Source: a bacterium (lineage in GTDB: Bacteria > Elusimicrobiota > Elusimicrobia > UBA1565 > UBA9628). Taken from it: 32,513 bases of DNA. The DNA is taken from positions 1 to 32,513 of the forward strand of contig JAJYOT010000012.1 in NCBI GenBank assembly GCA_021796015.1, in the 5' to 3' direction. Numbering within the stretch: position 1 is the stretch's first letter; each line of letters opens with the position of its first letter. Both the position numbers and the translations under genes were made by a program. Below, piece after piece: positions 8,044-15,795 of this stretch. The notes below the pieces were generated by a model. That model saw nothing but the letters and a program-made list of their open reading frames with translations, was not told where the DNA came from and did no database searches.

Positions 8044-8887
8044 AAACGTCCTTAAGACGTTCTAAGGAAATATGCGTATAAATTTGGGTGTTGGCGATAT
8101 TTTTGTGTCCCAACATTTCCTGCAAGGAGCGCAAGTCGCATCCCGCGTTGAGAAGATGCGTCGCAAAACTATGCCGAAACATATGGGGAGTCACTCTCTT
8201 TGGCCAATTGAGCTTATTTTTCCATTTTTTGACGATCAAAGCGATTCCTTGATCCGAAAGTCGCCCTTTTCTAGCGTTGAGAAATAAAGGCTCTCCTCCG
8301 GACCTTAAGGGTCTTGAGTCAAGATAGGCGCGAAGAAGACCGAGGGCTTGATTTCCCACCGGAACGAGCCTTTCCCGAGATCCCTTTCCAAACACGCGAA
8401 GAAACCCCCCGTTAAAATCAACGTCTCCTATGTTGAGAGAAGACAATTCCGCGCGGCGCGCGCCCGAGGAATAAAGAATTTCCAAAAGCGCGCGATCTCG
8501 TAGAAAAGAATGTCCATTATCGGTGGATTTTTCTAAAAGAGTCGCCACTTCGTCTTCCGTCATAAATTTTGGGAGGAGTTTCTCTTTCTTGGGAAGAATC
8601 AAACCCACGAATGGAGAATTGGAAATTAAGTTTCTCTCCATCAGAAACCGAGTCAGAGACCTTAAAGCGGAAATTTTTCTTAATACGCTGTTACGCGAAA
8701 GGTTTTTTCTCTTTTGAAGGTCCGCGATATAGGAGCGAACAACCCCTCGGTCTATTTCACCGGCGGATTTGACTTGAGAGATCGCAAAAAACTCGTTTAA
8801 GTCCGCTTCGTAAGCTCTTAAGGTATGCGCGGAATAGCGTCTTGTCCCTTTTAAATAGGACAAAAAATCAAGGAGGTGCTCTCGCAT
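8000..8887 (-). CDS. xerD: Tyrosine recombinase XerC/XerD
   Basis: 295-aa site-specific recombinase, normal Xer length. The SAM-like core-binding domain spans residues 1-90 (YLKGTRRYSAHTLRAYEADL). The catalytic domain has the complete R-K-H-R-H-Y set: R144 in GARRAEL, K168 in GKGSRER, H235 and R238 in HMFRHSFATH, H261 in LGHKN, and nucleophile Y270 in TQIYTH. The family resolves chromosome dimers at dif sites with FtsK. A longer frame runs into topA, but the natural start is ATG 8887, which overlaps the topA stop in a TAATG arrangement (1-bp overlap). Chromosomal context beside topA and dprA suggests the housekeeping enzyme and not a phage integrase. Whether it is XerC, XerD or a single-partner XerH-like enzyme cannot be decided here, so the symbol is provisional. 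Confidence 0.88.
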   Translation of the reverse strand: MREHLLDFLSYLKGTRRYSAHTLRAYEADLNEFFAISQVKSAGEIDRGVVRSYIADLQKRKNLSRNSVLRKISALRSLTRFLMERNLISNSPFVGLILPKKEKLLPKFMTEDEVATLLEKSTDNGHSFLRDRALLEILYSSGARRAELSSLNIGDVDFNGGFLRVFGKGSRERLVPVGNQALGLLRAYLDSRPLRSGGEPLFLNARKGRLSDQGIALIVKKWKNKLNWPKRVTPHMFRHSFATHLLNAGCDLRSLQEMLGHKNIANTQIYTHISLERLKDVYGKSHPRSRISNGR

Positions 8888-11241
8888 TACTTTTTCCGCA
8901 AGCCTTTGGCGAAATTGGACTCCGCTTCTTCGCGCAACGTCTGTCCTTCTTCTTTTGAGAGAGGTTTTAAATTTCGGCATTTGGGAAAGCCGGAACAGGC
9001 GAGAAAAAATCCGCGCTTTCCCTTTCGAATCCACATCGGCTTTTGGCATTTATCGCACAAGCGACTGGTGAGAAGCGGACGGGAGTCCAAAATCTTTTTG
9101 CCTTCCGCATCTAAGGAAAAGGTATTCTTGCAGGCGGGATAACCGGAACAGGCCATGAAACGGCCTTTTCTTCCGGTTCTAATCACCATGGGCTTTCCGC
9201 AGACATCGCACACCTCGTCGGTCTTTTCAGGTTCGAGTTTTTTCCCTTCGGCGTTTAAGGCGATTTTTCCCTTGCATTCAGGAAAGCGGGAGCACGAAAT
9301 ATATTGACCGAAGCGGCTCTCCCGCAAAAGCATCGGACTTCCGCACAAAGGACAAATTTCATTGGTTTGTTTAGGCTCGATTTTAGACACCGTCATTTCC
9401 GAAGCGGCTTTTTTGACCGATTCAGAGAAAGGCTTATAAAAATCCGCAATCACACCGTTCCATTCCTCGACACCTTCCGCAATCTTATCCAAACGCCCTT
9501 CTACTTCCGCCGTATATCCCAAACTGACGACATCCGGAAAATGCTCCTTGAGTTTGGCGGTCACTAAATTCCCCAACTCGGTGACCAAAAGCTGCCTATC
9601 TTTTTGCCTGCGCACATATCCGCGATCGACGACGGTCTTAATAGTCGGCGCATAAGTCGAGGGGCGTCCGATGCCGTGTTTTTCCATCGTACGGATGAGA
9701 CTCGCCTCATTATAAAACGGCGGCGGCCCGGTTTTTTTCATTTCCGGCTTAAACTGAGTCAACTCAAGCGCGTCTCCTTCCTGAAGAGGCGGTAAGGGAC
9801 GATCTTGAGAGTTTCCAATTTCTTCCGCCCCTTCCGATTCTTCTTTGTCCATCGAATAAACTTTAAGAAAGCCCTCGAATTTAAGAACCCGGCCGGAGGC
9901 ATGATAAACGGCTTCGCCCTTGCCTTTGATATCAGCGGAAAGGGTATCGTAAACGGCTTCCCTCATTTGACTGGAGACAAATCGCTTCCAGATCAAATCG
10001 TAAAGTTTTGCCTGATCGGAATTAATGCGGCTTTTTAATTCCTCGGGAGTTCTTAAAACGCTGGTCGGACGAATGGCTTCATGGGCCTCTTGAGCGGCCA
10101 TGGTTTTTGTTTGGTAAACCGGAGGAGAGTCCGGAAGAAAATCCGAACCAAAACGGTCCTTGATGAAGAGGGAGGCTTCATCAGCGGCAATTTTTGAAAC
10201 AAAAAACGAATCGGTTCTCATATAGGTAATTAAACCAATGGTTTCTCCGTTTCCCAAATCAATTCCCTCATAGAGAGACTGCGCGGTTCGCATTGTGCGC
10301 TCGGCGGTAAAGCCTAGTTTCATCGAAGCCGCCTGTTGAAGAGAACTCGTTGAAAAAGGCGGGGCCGGACGGCGCCGGGTTTCCTTTCTCTCGGCCTCAA
10401 TCACCGTAAAGGCGTTTAAAGCGGCGTCTTTCTCCACTTCCTTTACATCCGCCTCGCCTTTAAGAGAGCTCATACGAACGCGATAGGGCTCCGCGAATAA
10501 ATCAAAAGTTTTTGTCTGCTCGACTTTAGAGCCTTTCCACAAGGTTAGTTCGGCCGGGAAAGCCGGAAAGCCTTCTTTCTTAAAAAGAGCCTGGACCGTC
10601 CAAAACGATTCCGAAACGAAGGATTTGATTTCCTTTTCCCGCTCAGACAAAAGACGAACGGCCACCGATTGCACACGCCCGGCGGACAAGCCTTTCTTAA
10701 TTTTCTCCCACAGCAAGGGAGAAAGCTCGTAACCGACCAAGCGGTCTATGATTCTCCGCGCCTGTTGAGCGCCCACCAAATGCTGGTCAATATCGCGAGG
10801 AGCGGCCAGCGCTTCCTTGATGGCCGGGAGGGTTATTTCATGGAAGGTGATCCGGCGAGCCTTTTGGGCATCCAAATGGAGAATATCGCTTAAGTGCCAG
10901 GCGATGGATTCTCCTTCGCGGTCGTGGTCGGTCGCGAGATAAACGTAGGTCGACTTATCCGCCAGTTTTTTAAGCTCCGAAATAATTTTTTTGGCGCGCG
11001 GCAAAACCACGTATTCGGGACGAAAACCCCGATTCACTTCAACCCCCATTTTTCTAACCGGCAAATCCCTAACGTGCCCAAAAGAGCTTTTAACGATGAT
11101 ATTCCCTTTTAATAAACGTGAAATGGTGCGTTCTTTGGCCGGAGACTCGACAATCAAAAGCGAGGTTTCTTTCCCACTTTTGGTTTTTTTCGCGCCGCCC
11201 GTTTTAGGTTTTTTTTCTTTAGTTTCTTTTTTTAATGGCAT
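8887..11241 (-). CDS. topA: DNA topoisomerase I
   Basis: 784-aa type IA topoisomerase that relaxes negative supercoils. A lysine-rich N-terminus of about 25 residues precedes the Toprim domain (SLLIVESPAKERTI; acidic ATDHDREGE near 103-111). The active-site tyrosine lies in GLITYMRTDS (about Y340). Three C-terminal four-cysteine zinc modules (CPLCG...C..C, CDVCG...C...C, CDKCQ...C...C) lie at about 630-763, followed by a basic tail. I chose ATG 11241 (MPLKK): AGGA sits seven bases upstream, and it overlaps dprA by 23 bp. A longer frame to 11289 lacks support. The stop codon overlaps the xer start (TAATG). The dprA-topA-xer order is common in bacteria. Confidence 0.97.
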   Translation of the reverse strand: MPLKKETKEKKPKTGGAKKTKSGKETSLLIVESPAKERTISRLLKGNIIVKSSFGHVRDLPVRKMGVEVNRGFRPEYVVLPRAKKIISELKKLADKSTYVYLATDHDREGESIAWHLSDILHLDAQKARRITFHEITLPAIKEALAAPRDIDQHLVGAQQARRIIDRLVGYELSPLLWEKIKKGLSAGRVQSVAVRLLSEREKEIKSFVSESFWTVQALFKKEGFPAFPAELTLWKGSKVEQTKTFDLFAEPYRVRMSSLKGEADVKEVEKDAALNAFTVIEAERKETRRRPAPPFSTSSLQQAASMKLGFTAERTMRTAQSLYEGIDLGNGETIGLITYMRTDSFFVSKIAADEASLFIKDRFGSDFLPDSPPVYQTKTMAAQEAHEAIRPTSVLRTPEELKSRINSDQAKLYDLIWKRFVSSQMREAVYDTLSADIKGKGEAVYHASGRVLKFEGFLKVYSMDKEESEGAEEIGNSQDRPLPPLQEGDALELTQFKPEMKKTGPPPFYNEASLIRTMEKHGIGRPSTYAPTIKTVVDRGYVRRQKDRQLLVTELGNLVTAKLKEHFPDVVSLGYTAEVEGRLDKIAEGVEEWNGVIADFYKPFSESVKKAASEMTVSKIEPKQTNEICPLCGSPMLLRESRFGQYISCSRFPECKGKIALNAEGKKLEPEKTDEVCDVCGKPMVIRTGRKGRFMACSGYPACKNTFSLDAEGKKILDSRPLLTSRLCDKCQKPMWIRKGKRGFFLACSGFPKCRNLKPLSKEEGQTLREEAESNFAKGLRKK

Positions 11242-12334
11242 AACGTTGTCCTGGTTCGCTGATGATGAATCCGTCCATTTCAAGTTCAAATAGATCTAAG
11301 GAAAGAATCGTAAAATCAAGCCCGCATCCAAGCCCGATCTCTTCAAAACCAAAGACCTGAGAACCGATGAATTGTAGAATTTTACGTTTGCTTAAGGAAA
11401 GGGTTCTGGGCATGTCAGAGACGAAAAGAGATGTATCAGAAGGCGACGTTTCTTCAAAACATGAGGGCGGCATATCCTCTAACACATCCTCAAATCGGGA
11501 AACCAGTTTCGCCCCCTGAGAAATCAAAAGATGAGGCGCCTCGCTTAAAGGAGAATCAATCGGCCCGGGAACCGCAAAAACCGAGCGGCCTTGTTCCGCC
11601 GCGATTCGCGCGGTAATCAAGGAGCCTGACTTTTCTTTTCCCTCCACCACCAAAACGCCCCAGGACAAGCCTGAAATAATCCGGTTTCGCATAGGAAAGC
11701 AAGCAGGCCAGGGCTTAGTCTCCATAGGGAACTCGCTGATCAAGCACCCTCCTTCTGCTGTTATTTGTTCGGCTAATTTTTTGTTTTCCGAAGGATATAA
11801 GTTCAAAAGGCCCGAGCCCAAGACCGCCCAAGTTTTACCCTCGTTTTCAACCGCCGCCCGATGAGCCTCGGTGTCGATTCCCCTCGCCAAACCACTGACA
11901 ATCGTTAGTCCCGAGGAAACCGCTTCTTGCGAAAATCGTGCGGCCATTCTGCGCCCATAAGAAGTGGGGTATCTTGTTCCCACAATGGCCAAGGAATTGG
12001 ACTCGCCAATTTCACCTAAAACATAGATCGCCAAAGGCGCATGCGGAAGGCTTTTAAGCGTTTCGGGGTAATCTTTCTCTCCGTCAAAAAGAATGCGCGC
12101 GCCCATTGAACGGACGCGCTCAAACTCTCTGGGAGCGTCAAAAGAAGACGCCTCCTCTTTAAGTCTGCCGGCCGAGGCATAAGACAATCCCGAGACTTCC
12201 GCCCAAATTTCCGCGGGTTTCGCCCACAAGGAAGCGCCCAATTCTTTTAACAGTTTTCTTCTGGCGTCGGGAGGGAAATTAAAAGCCGAGTTGAGCTTTA
12301 AGGCCGTCTCATTCTCCTCGTTTAAAAAATTCAT
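11219..12334 (-). CDS. dprA: DNA-processing protein DprA (Smf)
   Basis: 371 aa. DprA binds incoming single-stranded DNA during natural transformation and loads RecA. The Rossmann-like core is clear: LAIVGTRYPTSYGRRMA, TIVSGLARGIDTEAHRAA, WAVLGSGLLNLYPSENKKLA, ISEFPMETKP, FPMRNRIISGLS, VVEGKEKSGSLITA and FAVPGPIDSPLSEAPH. A C-terminal winged-helix-like segment follows (about 305-371). ATG 12334 overlaps the preceding TGA by one base (TGATG), with AGGA six bases upstream. In-frame GTG and TTG codons lie 3 and 6 bases earlier and would change little. It sits with comM upstream and topA and xer downstream, a DNA uptake and processing neighbourhood. Confidence 0.95.
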   Translation of the reverse strand: MNFLNEENETALKLNSAFNFPPDARRKLLKELGASLWAKPAEIWAEVSGLSYASAGRLKEEASSFDAPREFERVRSMGARILFDGEKDYPETLKSLPHAPLAIYVLGEIGESNSLAIVGTRYPTSYGRRMAARFSQEAVSSGLTIVSGLARGIDTEAHRAAVENEGKTWAVLGSGLLNLYPSENKKLAEQITAEGGCLISEFPMETKPWPACFPMRNRIISGLSWGVLVVEGKEKSGSLITARIAAEQGRSVFAVPGPIDSPLSEAPHLLISQGAKLVSRFEDVLEDMPPSCFEETSPSDTSLFVSDMPRTLSLSKRKILQFIGSQVFGFEEIGLGCGLDFTILSLDLFELEMDGFIISEPGQRYAIKKRN

Positions 12335-12822
12335 CACCAATCCTTTTTAATCAGGTCTCCATCCTCGACCGCGTCGTTGGCAGTTTCGATTTTAATTTGG
12401 CAAAGAGACTTTCCCATAACCTTGACGACCTTGGCTGTCCCGATTTTAAACAAATAACGCGCATGGACATCAGTATCTTTTTCATGACGAGAAGCCACTC
12501 GGTAAACGGTTAATCTGTCATTCACGGAAACACGAATCCCTTTCCGAAGCCGCACATCCGCCCGCGCCCCGGGCGGAATCATCATCTGAAATTCATCAGT
12601 CTCTTTTATTTGGGATGATTTTTTTTCCAAAACCCAACCGTCCGCCTTCCATTTCAAAGGGGCTTTAAACCTGTTGACCGAAGGAAATTGTCCCGCAAGG
12701 CCGGGAGGCTCGGAAACCGAAGGGCTTTCCAAAGGAGAATTAGAAACCGTTGAAGTGCTGGCGATATTCTGCGCGAAAAGAGATTGAAACGGCCACAAAC
12801 ACAAAATAAAAAATAGCTTCAT
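12334..12822 (-). CDS. Small exported protein of unknown function
   Basis: 162 aa. It has a signal peptide (MKLFFILCLWPFQSLFA, probable cleavage before QNIAS), a Ser/Pro-rich linker, then a C-terminal beta-rich domain (about residues 85-162) containing GIRVSVNDRLTVYRV and later KIGTAKVVKVMGKSLCQI, ending VEDGDLIKKDW. That pattern, conferring a value 'with GDRL and GTA-V-V', resembles domains found after LysM modules or in FlgT-like envelope proteins; this is a weak structural impression. The start ATGA overlaps the comM stop by 4 bp, with GAGGAA eight bases upstream. It sits between comM and dprA, so a link to DNA uptake at the envelope is possible but unproven. Confidence 0.7.
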   Translation of the reverse strand: MKLFFILCLWPFQSLFAQNIASTSTVSNSPLESPSVSEPPGLAGQFPSVNRFKAPLKWKADGWVLEKKSSQIKETDEFQMMIPPGARADVRLRKGIRVSVNDRLTVYRVASRHEKDTDVHARYLFKIGTAKVVKVMGKSLCQIKIETANDAVEDGDLIKKDW

Positions 12823-14369
12823 AAGGAGTTCCTCGCTTTATCCAAGGCCCGGTAATTCATGGCTTCGGCAACATGCCTCATCTCTATGGAATTAGAATCC
12901 TCTAAATCCGCGACGGTCCGGGAAACCTTGAGAACACGGTCAAGCCCTCGGGCTGATAATCCGAATTTTTGAGCGGCTTGCCTCAAAGAATCCATGACGC
13001 GCGGAGAAAGAAGACAATGCCTTTTTATTTCGTTTTGAGTTAGATAGGCATTGGCCGCAAAGTCTTCTCGCCCCAACCGCTCTTGTTGTTTAAGGCGGGC
13101 ACGGATGACCCGCCTTCTGATTTCTGCGGAAGACTCTTCTCTCTCTTGAGTTTGGGCGGCCCAATCGGAAAAGTCAAGAGGAGACATCTCAACCTGAAGA
13201 TCAATTCGGTCAAGCAGAGGCCCCGAAACGCGGGAAAGGTAGTTTGAAACGGCCTTGGGAGCGCAAATACAAGCTTTCGTGGGATGCCCCCTAAATCCGC
13301 AGGGACAAGGGTTTAGGGCCGCAACCAAAATAAAACGCGCCGGGTATTCCACGCAATCCTTGGCTCTTGAAATCGTAATTTTAAAATCCGACAGAGGTTG
13401 ACGCAGGGCTTCCAAAGCGGAGCGGTTAAATTCCAGAACTTCATCAAGAAAAAGAACCCCGCCATGCGCCAGTGAAGCTTCTCCAGGGCGCGCAGCCGGC
13501 CCGCCCCCGACTAAGGAAACTAAAGAAGCGCTGTGATGCGGGTCTCTAAAAGGCCTCTGGGTCAAAAGGCCGGAACCTTCTTTAGATATCACCGAATGAA
13601 TGCGGGTCACCTCCAAAATCTCTCCGCGGCTCATGGACGGCAAGATTCCAGGTAAACGGCGCGCCAACATTGATTTCCCAATTCCCGGCGACCCCATCAA
13701 AATCAAGTTATGAAACCCTGCCGCCGCAATCTCTGCGGCTCTTTTCGCTAAAAATTGTCCCTTGACCTCGCTCATATCTTCCGTGATTTTTTCCGATTTC
13801 AAATGAGAAAGAAGATTCTCAAAAGGATCGGAAAAAACAAAATCCCCGCGAGAGGACTCAGGAGTGGCGAGAAAATTAACAATTTCTCTCAGCGTCTCGC
13901 CGGAAACTACCTCAATTCCAACGGCTCTCGCCTCCGCCGCATTGGCCTTGGGGACAATCATGGTTTTAAACCCTTCCCGCCAAGCTCTCAGAGCCATGGA
14001 TAACACGCCTCGAACCGGGCGCATCGTTCCGTCTAAAGCCAGTTCTCCGATACAACAATATTTTTTTTCCAAACTCTCCGCCGCGATTTGCCCCGAAGCC
14101 GTCAAAAGAGCCAAGGCAATGGGCAAATCAAAATGACTGCCTTCCTTGCGCGATTGCGCCGGAGCCAGGTTGACAGTCACTTTCTTTTGCGGGAGGTTAA
14201 ATCCGCAGTTTCTCACCGCTGAAATCACTCGTTCCCTCGACTCCCTGACCGCATCATCGGGTAGCCCGACCGTCGTATACCCCGGAAGACCGTTAGACAA
14301 ATCAAGCTCAACTAGAACAGGATAACTTTCAATTCCACGAAGCCCCATTGAACTCACATGAGCGAGCAT
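12819..14369 (-). CDS. comM: ComM/YifB family Mg-chelatase-like AAA+ ATPase
   Basis: 516 aa, typical for the family. The N-terminal Lon-like fold reads GIESYPVLVELDLSNGLPG and GLPDDAVRESRERV. Next come Walker A GSPGIGKS (about 226-233), the FRDPHHSASLVSLVGGG segment, Walker B HGGVLFLDE and the cysteine motif LNPCPCGFRG...C.C, then YLSRVSGPLLDRIDLQVE. ComM is a hexameric helicase promoting branch migration during natural transformation. I reject the longer frame to 14477 because ATG 14369 has AGGAG seven bases upstream and lies one base after the histidine-kinase stop. DprA two genes downstream supports a transformation role, although YifB proteins also occur in bacteria not known to be competent. 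Confidence 0.95.
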   Translation of the reverse strand: MLAHVSSMGLRGIESYPVLVELDLSNGLPGYTTVGLPDDAVRESRERVISAVRNCGFNLPQKKVTVNLAPAQSRKEGSHFDLPIALALLTASGQIAAESLEKKYCCIGELALDGTMRPVRGVLSMALRAWREGFKTMIVPKANAAEARAVGIEVVSGETLREIVNFLATPESSRGDFVFSDPFENLLSHLKSEKITEDMSEVKGQFLAKRAAEIAAAGFHNLILMGSPGIGKSMLARRLPGILPSMSRGEILEVTRIHSVISKEGSGLLTQRPFRDPHHSASLVSLVGGGPAARPGEASLAHGGVLFLDEVLEFNRSALEALRQPLSDFKITISRAKDCVEYPARFILVAALNPCPCGFRGHPTKACICAPKAVSNYLSRVSGPLLDRIDLQVEMSPLDFSDWAAQTQEREESSAEIRRRVIRARLKQQERLGREDFAANAYLTQNEIKRHCLLSPRVMDSLRQAAQKFGLSARGLDRVLKVSRTVADLEDSNSIEMRHVAEAMNYRALDKARNSL

Positions 14370-14370
14370 A

Positions 14371-15795
14371 TCAAGACTCCTGGGCCGCCTCAACTCTGCT
14401 TGAGCTAGAAACGCCATAACGGTTGACGGAATAGAGGACAAAATGAGCTTTGGTCCCCTTTCCCAGGGCAGATTCAATCCACAAGCGACCGCCGTGTAAA
14501 TCGAGTATTTTTTTTGATATCGAAAGTCCCAGGCCAGTTCCCGAGATGTTCAATTCTCGCGCATTCGGAGCGCGATAAAATTTTTCAAAGATATGGGGCA
14601 CGGCTTCTTCGGGAAGGCCGATGCCGTCATCTTCCACAATCGTCTCAACACAGTCTCCTTTATCAAAAACAGAAACGACGACGCGGCCGCTAGGCTTGGT
14701 AAATTTCAGCGCGTTCGATATTAAGTTTTCAAGAACAACCGCAATCCACTTTTTATCAGCGAGAACCTCCGGCAATTTTTCAGGAGAATCAAAACGAATT
14801 TCTTTCTTGGATGAAGTCGCCTCTAATTTATGCGACTCTATAATGGAAGAGATCAAGGCAGAGAGAGAAAAAACTTTCATATCCATTTTCATCCCCGATT
14901 CAAGACGGGAAATATCTAATAAATCAGAAACCATGTTCGAAAGCCTCTCGACCGCGTTTCGCGCCATCATCATAAATCGTTTTTGATCCTCGCTTACCGG
15001 CCCAATTTCTCCTTCCAGCATAAGCCCTAAAAACCCCGCCAAAGTCGTCAACGGCGTCTTGAACTCATGGCTGACTGTCGAAACGAACTCATCTTTCATA
15101 CGGCTTAGGGCCCTTAATTGTTCCCTATCCTGCACTAATTGTTGATTCAAAACCGACATTTCAATGATAATCGCCGCGTCTTCCGCGATCGCGCTCATTA
15201 AATCCACATGCTCTTGAGTAAACGCATAAGGCTTGCGGCTTCCCACTCTCATTACGCCCCAGGAATGCCCTTGCTTAGAGACGGGAACGACAATAAGAGA
15301 ACGAATATCCCATAATTTGGCGTAATGCGTGATGACTCCCGGATCATCTTGGGCATCCCCCGCGACAAAAGGCTTTCCGGTTTTAAAAGTCCTGACCGAC
15401 GAGGCATTTTCCTCAAGCAAAGATATTCTGTAAATCTGATCTTCTTTTTCCAAGCCATAAGCCCCAGGCTGAGTCACCAGTTCCTGAGAGGCCTCATCGA
15501 GAAGTAGAAAAGCGACCAAGTCAACTTCCATGTGACGAGTCACAATAGAAACAATTCCCGCCAAAGCCGCCGTCAAGTCCATCGGAGAAAGAGAGGAACG
15601 CACGGTATCCTGGAGAGTTTTGATTTCCCGATATTTTTCCTCTAGGCGGGATTGCGTGTCCGTTAATTCTTCTCTGAGGCTCTGAGAATCCGGATCATCT
15701 TTAGTCAAAATTTCTTTTAAAAACAGCGTTCCGCCCACGCCTAAAATAAATCCGGATCCAAGCCATGCGCTGTCTTTTAAAATTTCGATATTCAC
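14371..15795 (-). CDS. GAF-domain sensor histidine kinase (orphan)
   Basis: 474 aa. One N-terminal membrane helix (about 10-28), a coiled coil (35-65), a GAF domain (about 70-210), a HisKA dimerisation domain with phospho-acceptor H243 in STVSHEFKTPLT, and a HATPase_c domain with N-box LENLISNALKF, G1 DDGIGLP and G2 GTGLGLS. All catalytic boxes look intact. With no extracytoplasmic domain between helices, sensing is probably cytoplasmic through GAF. The start is GTG 15795, overlapping the upstream stop by 4 bp (GTGA), with only a weak Shine-Dalgarno. No response regulator gene is in the window, so the partner is unknown; the adjacent DnaA-like ATPase is a candidate effector by position only. 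Confidence 0.9.
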   Translation of the reverse strand: MNIEILKDSAWLGSGFILGVGGTLFLKEILTKDDPDSQSLREELTDTQSRLEEKYREIKTLQDTVRSSLSPMDLTAALAGIVSIVTRHMEVDLVAFLLLDEASQELVTQPGAYGLEKEDQIYRISLLEENASSVRTFKTGKPFVAGDAQDDPGVITHYAKLWDIRSLIVVPVSKQGHSWGVMRVGSRKPYAFTQEHVDLMSAIAEDAAIIIEMSVLNQQLVQDREQLRALSRMKDEFVSTVSHEFKTPLTTLAGFLGLMLEGEIGPVSEDQKRFMMMARNAVERLSNMVSDLLDISRLESGMKMDMKVFSLSALISSIIESHKLEATSSKKEIRFDSPEKLPEVLADKKWIAVVLENLISNALKFTKPSGRVVVSVFDKGDCVETIVEDDGIGLPEEAVPHIFEKFYRAPNARELNISGTGLGLSISKKILDLHGGRLWIESALGKGTKAHFVLYSVNRYGVSSSSRVEAAQES

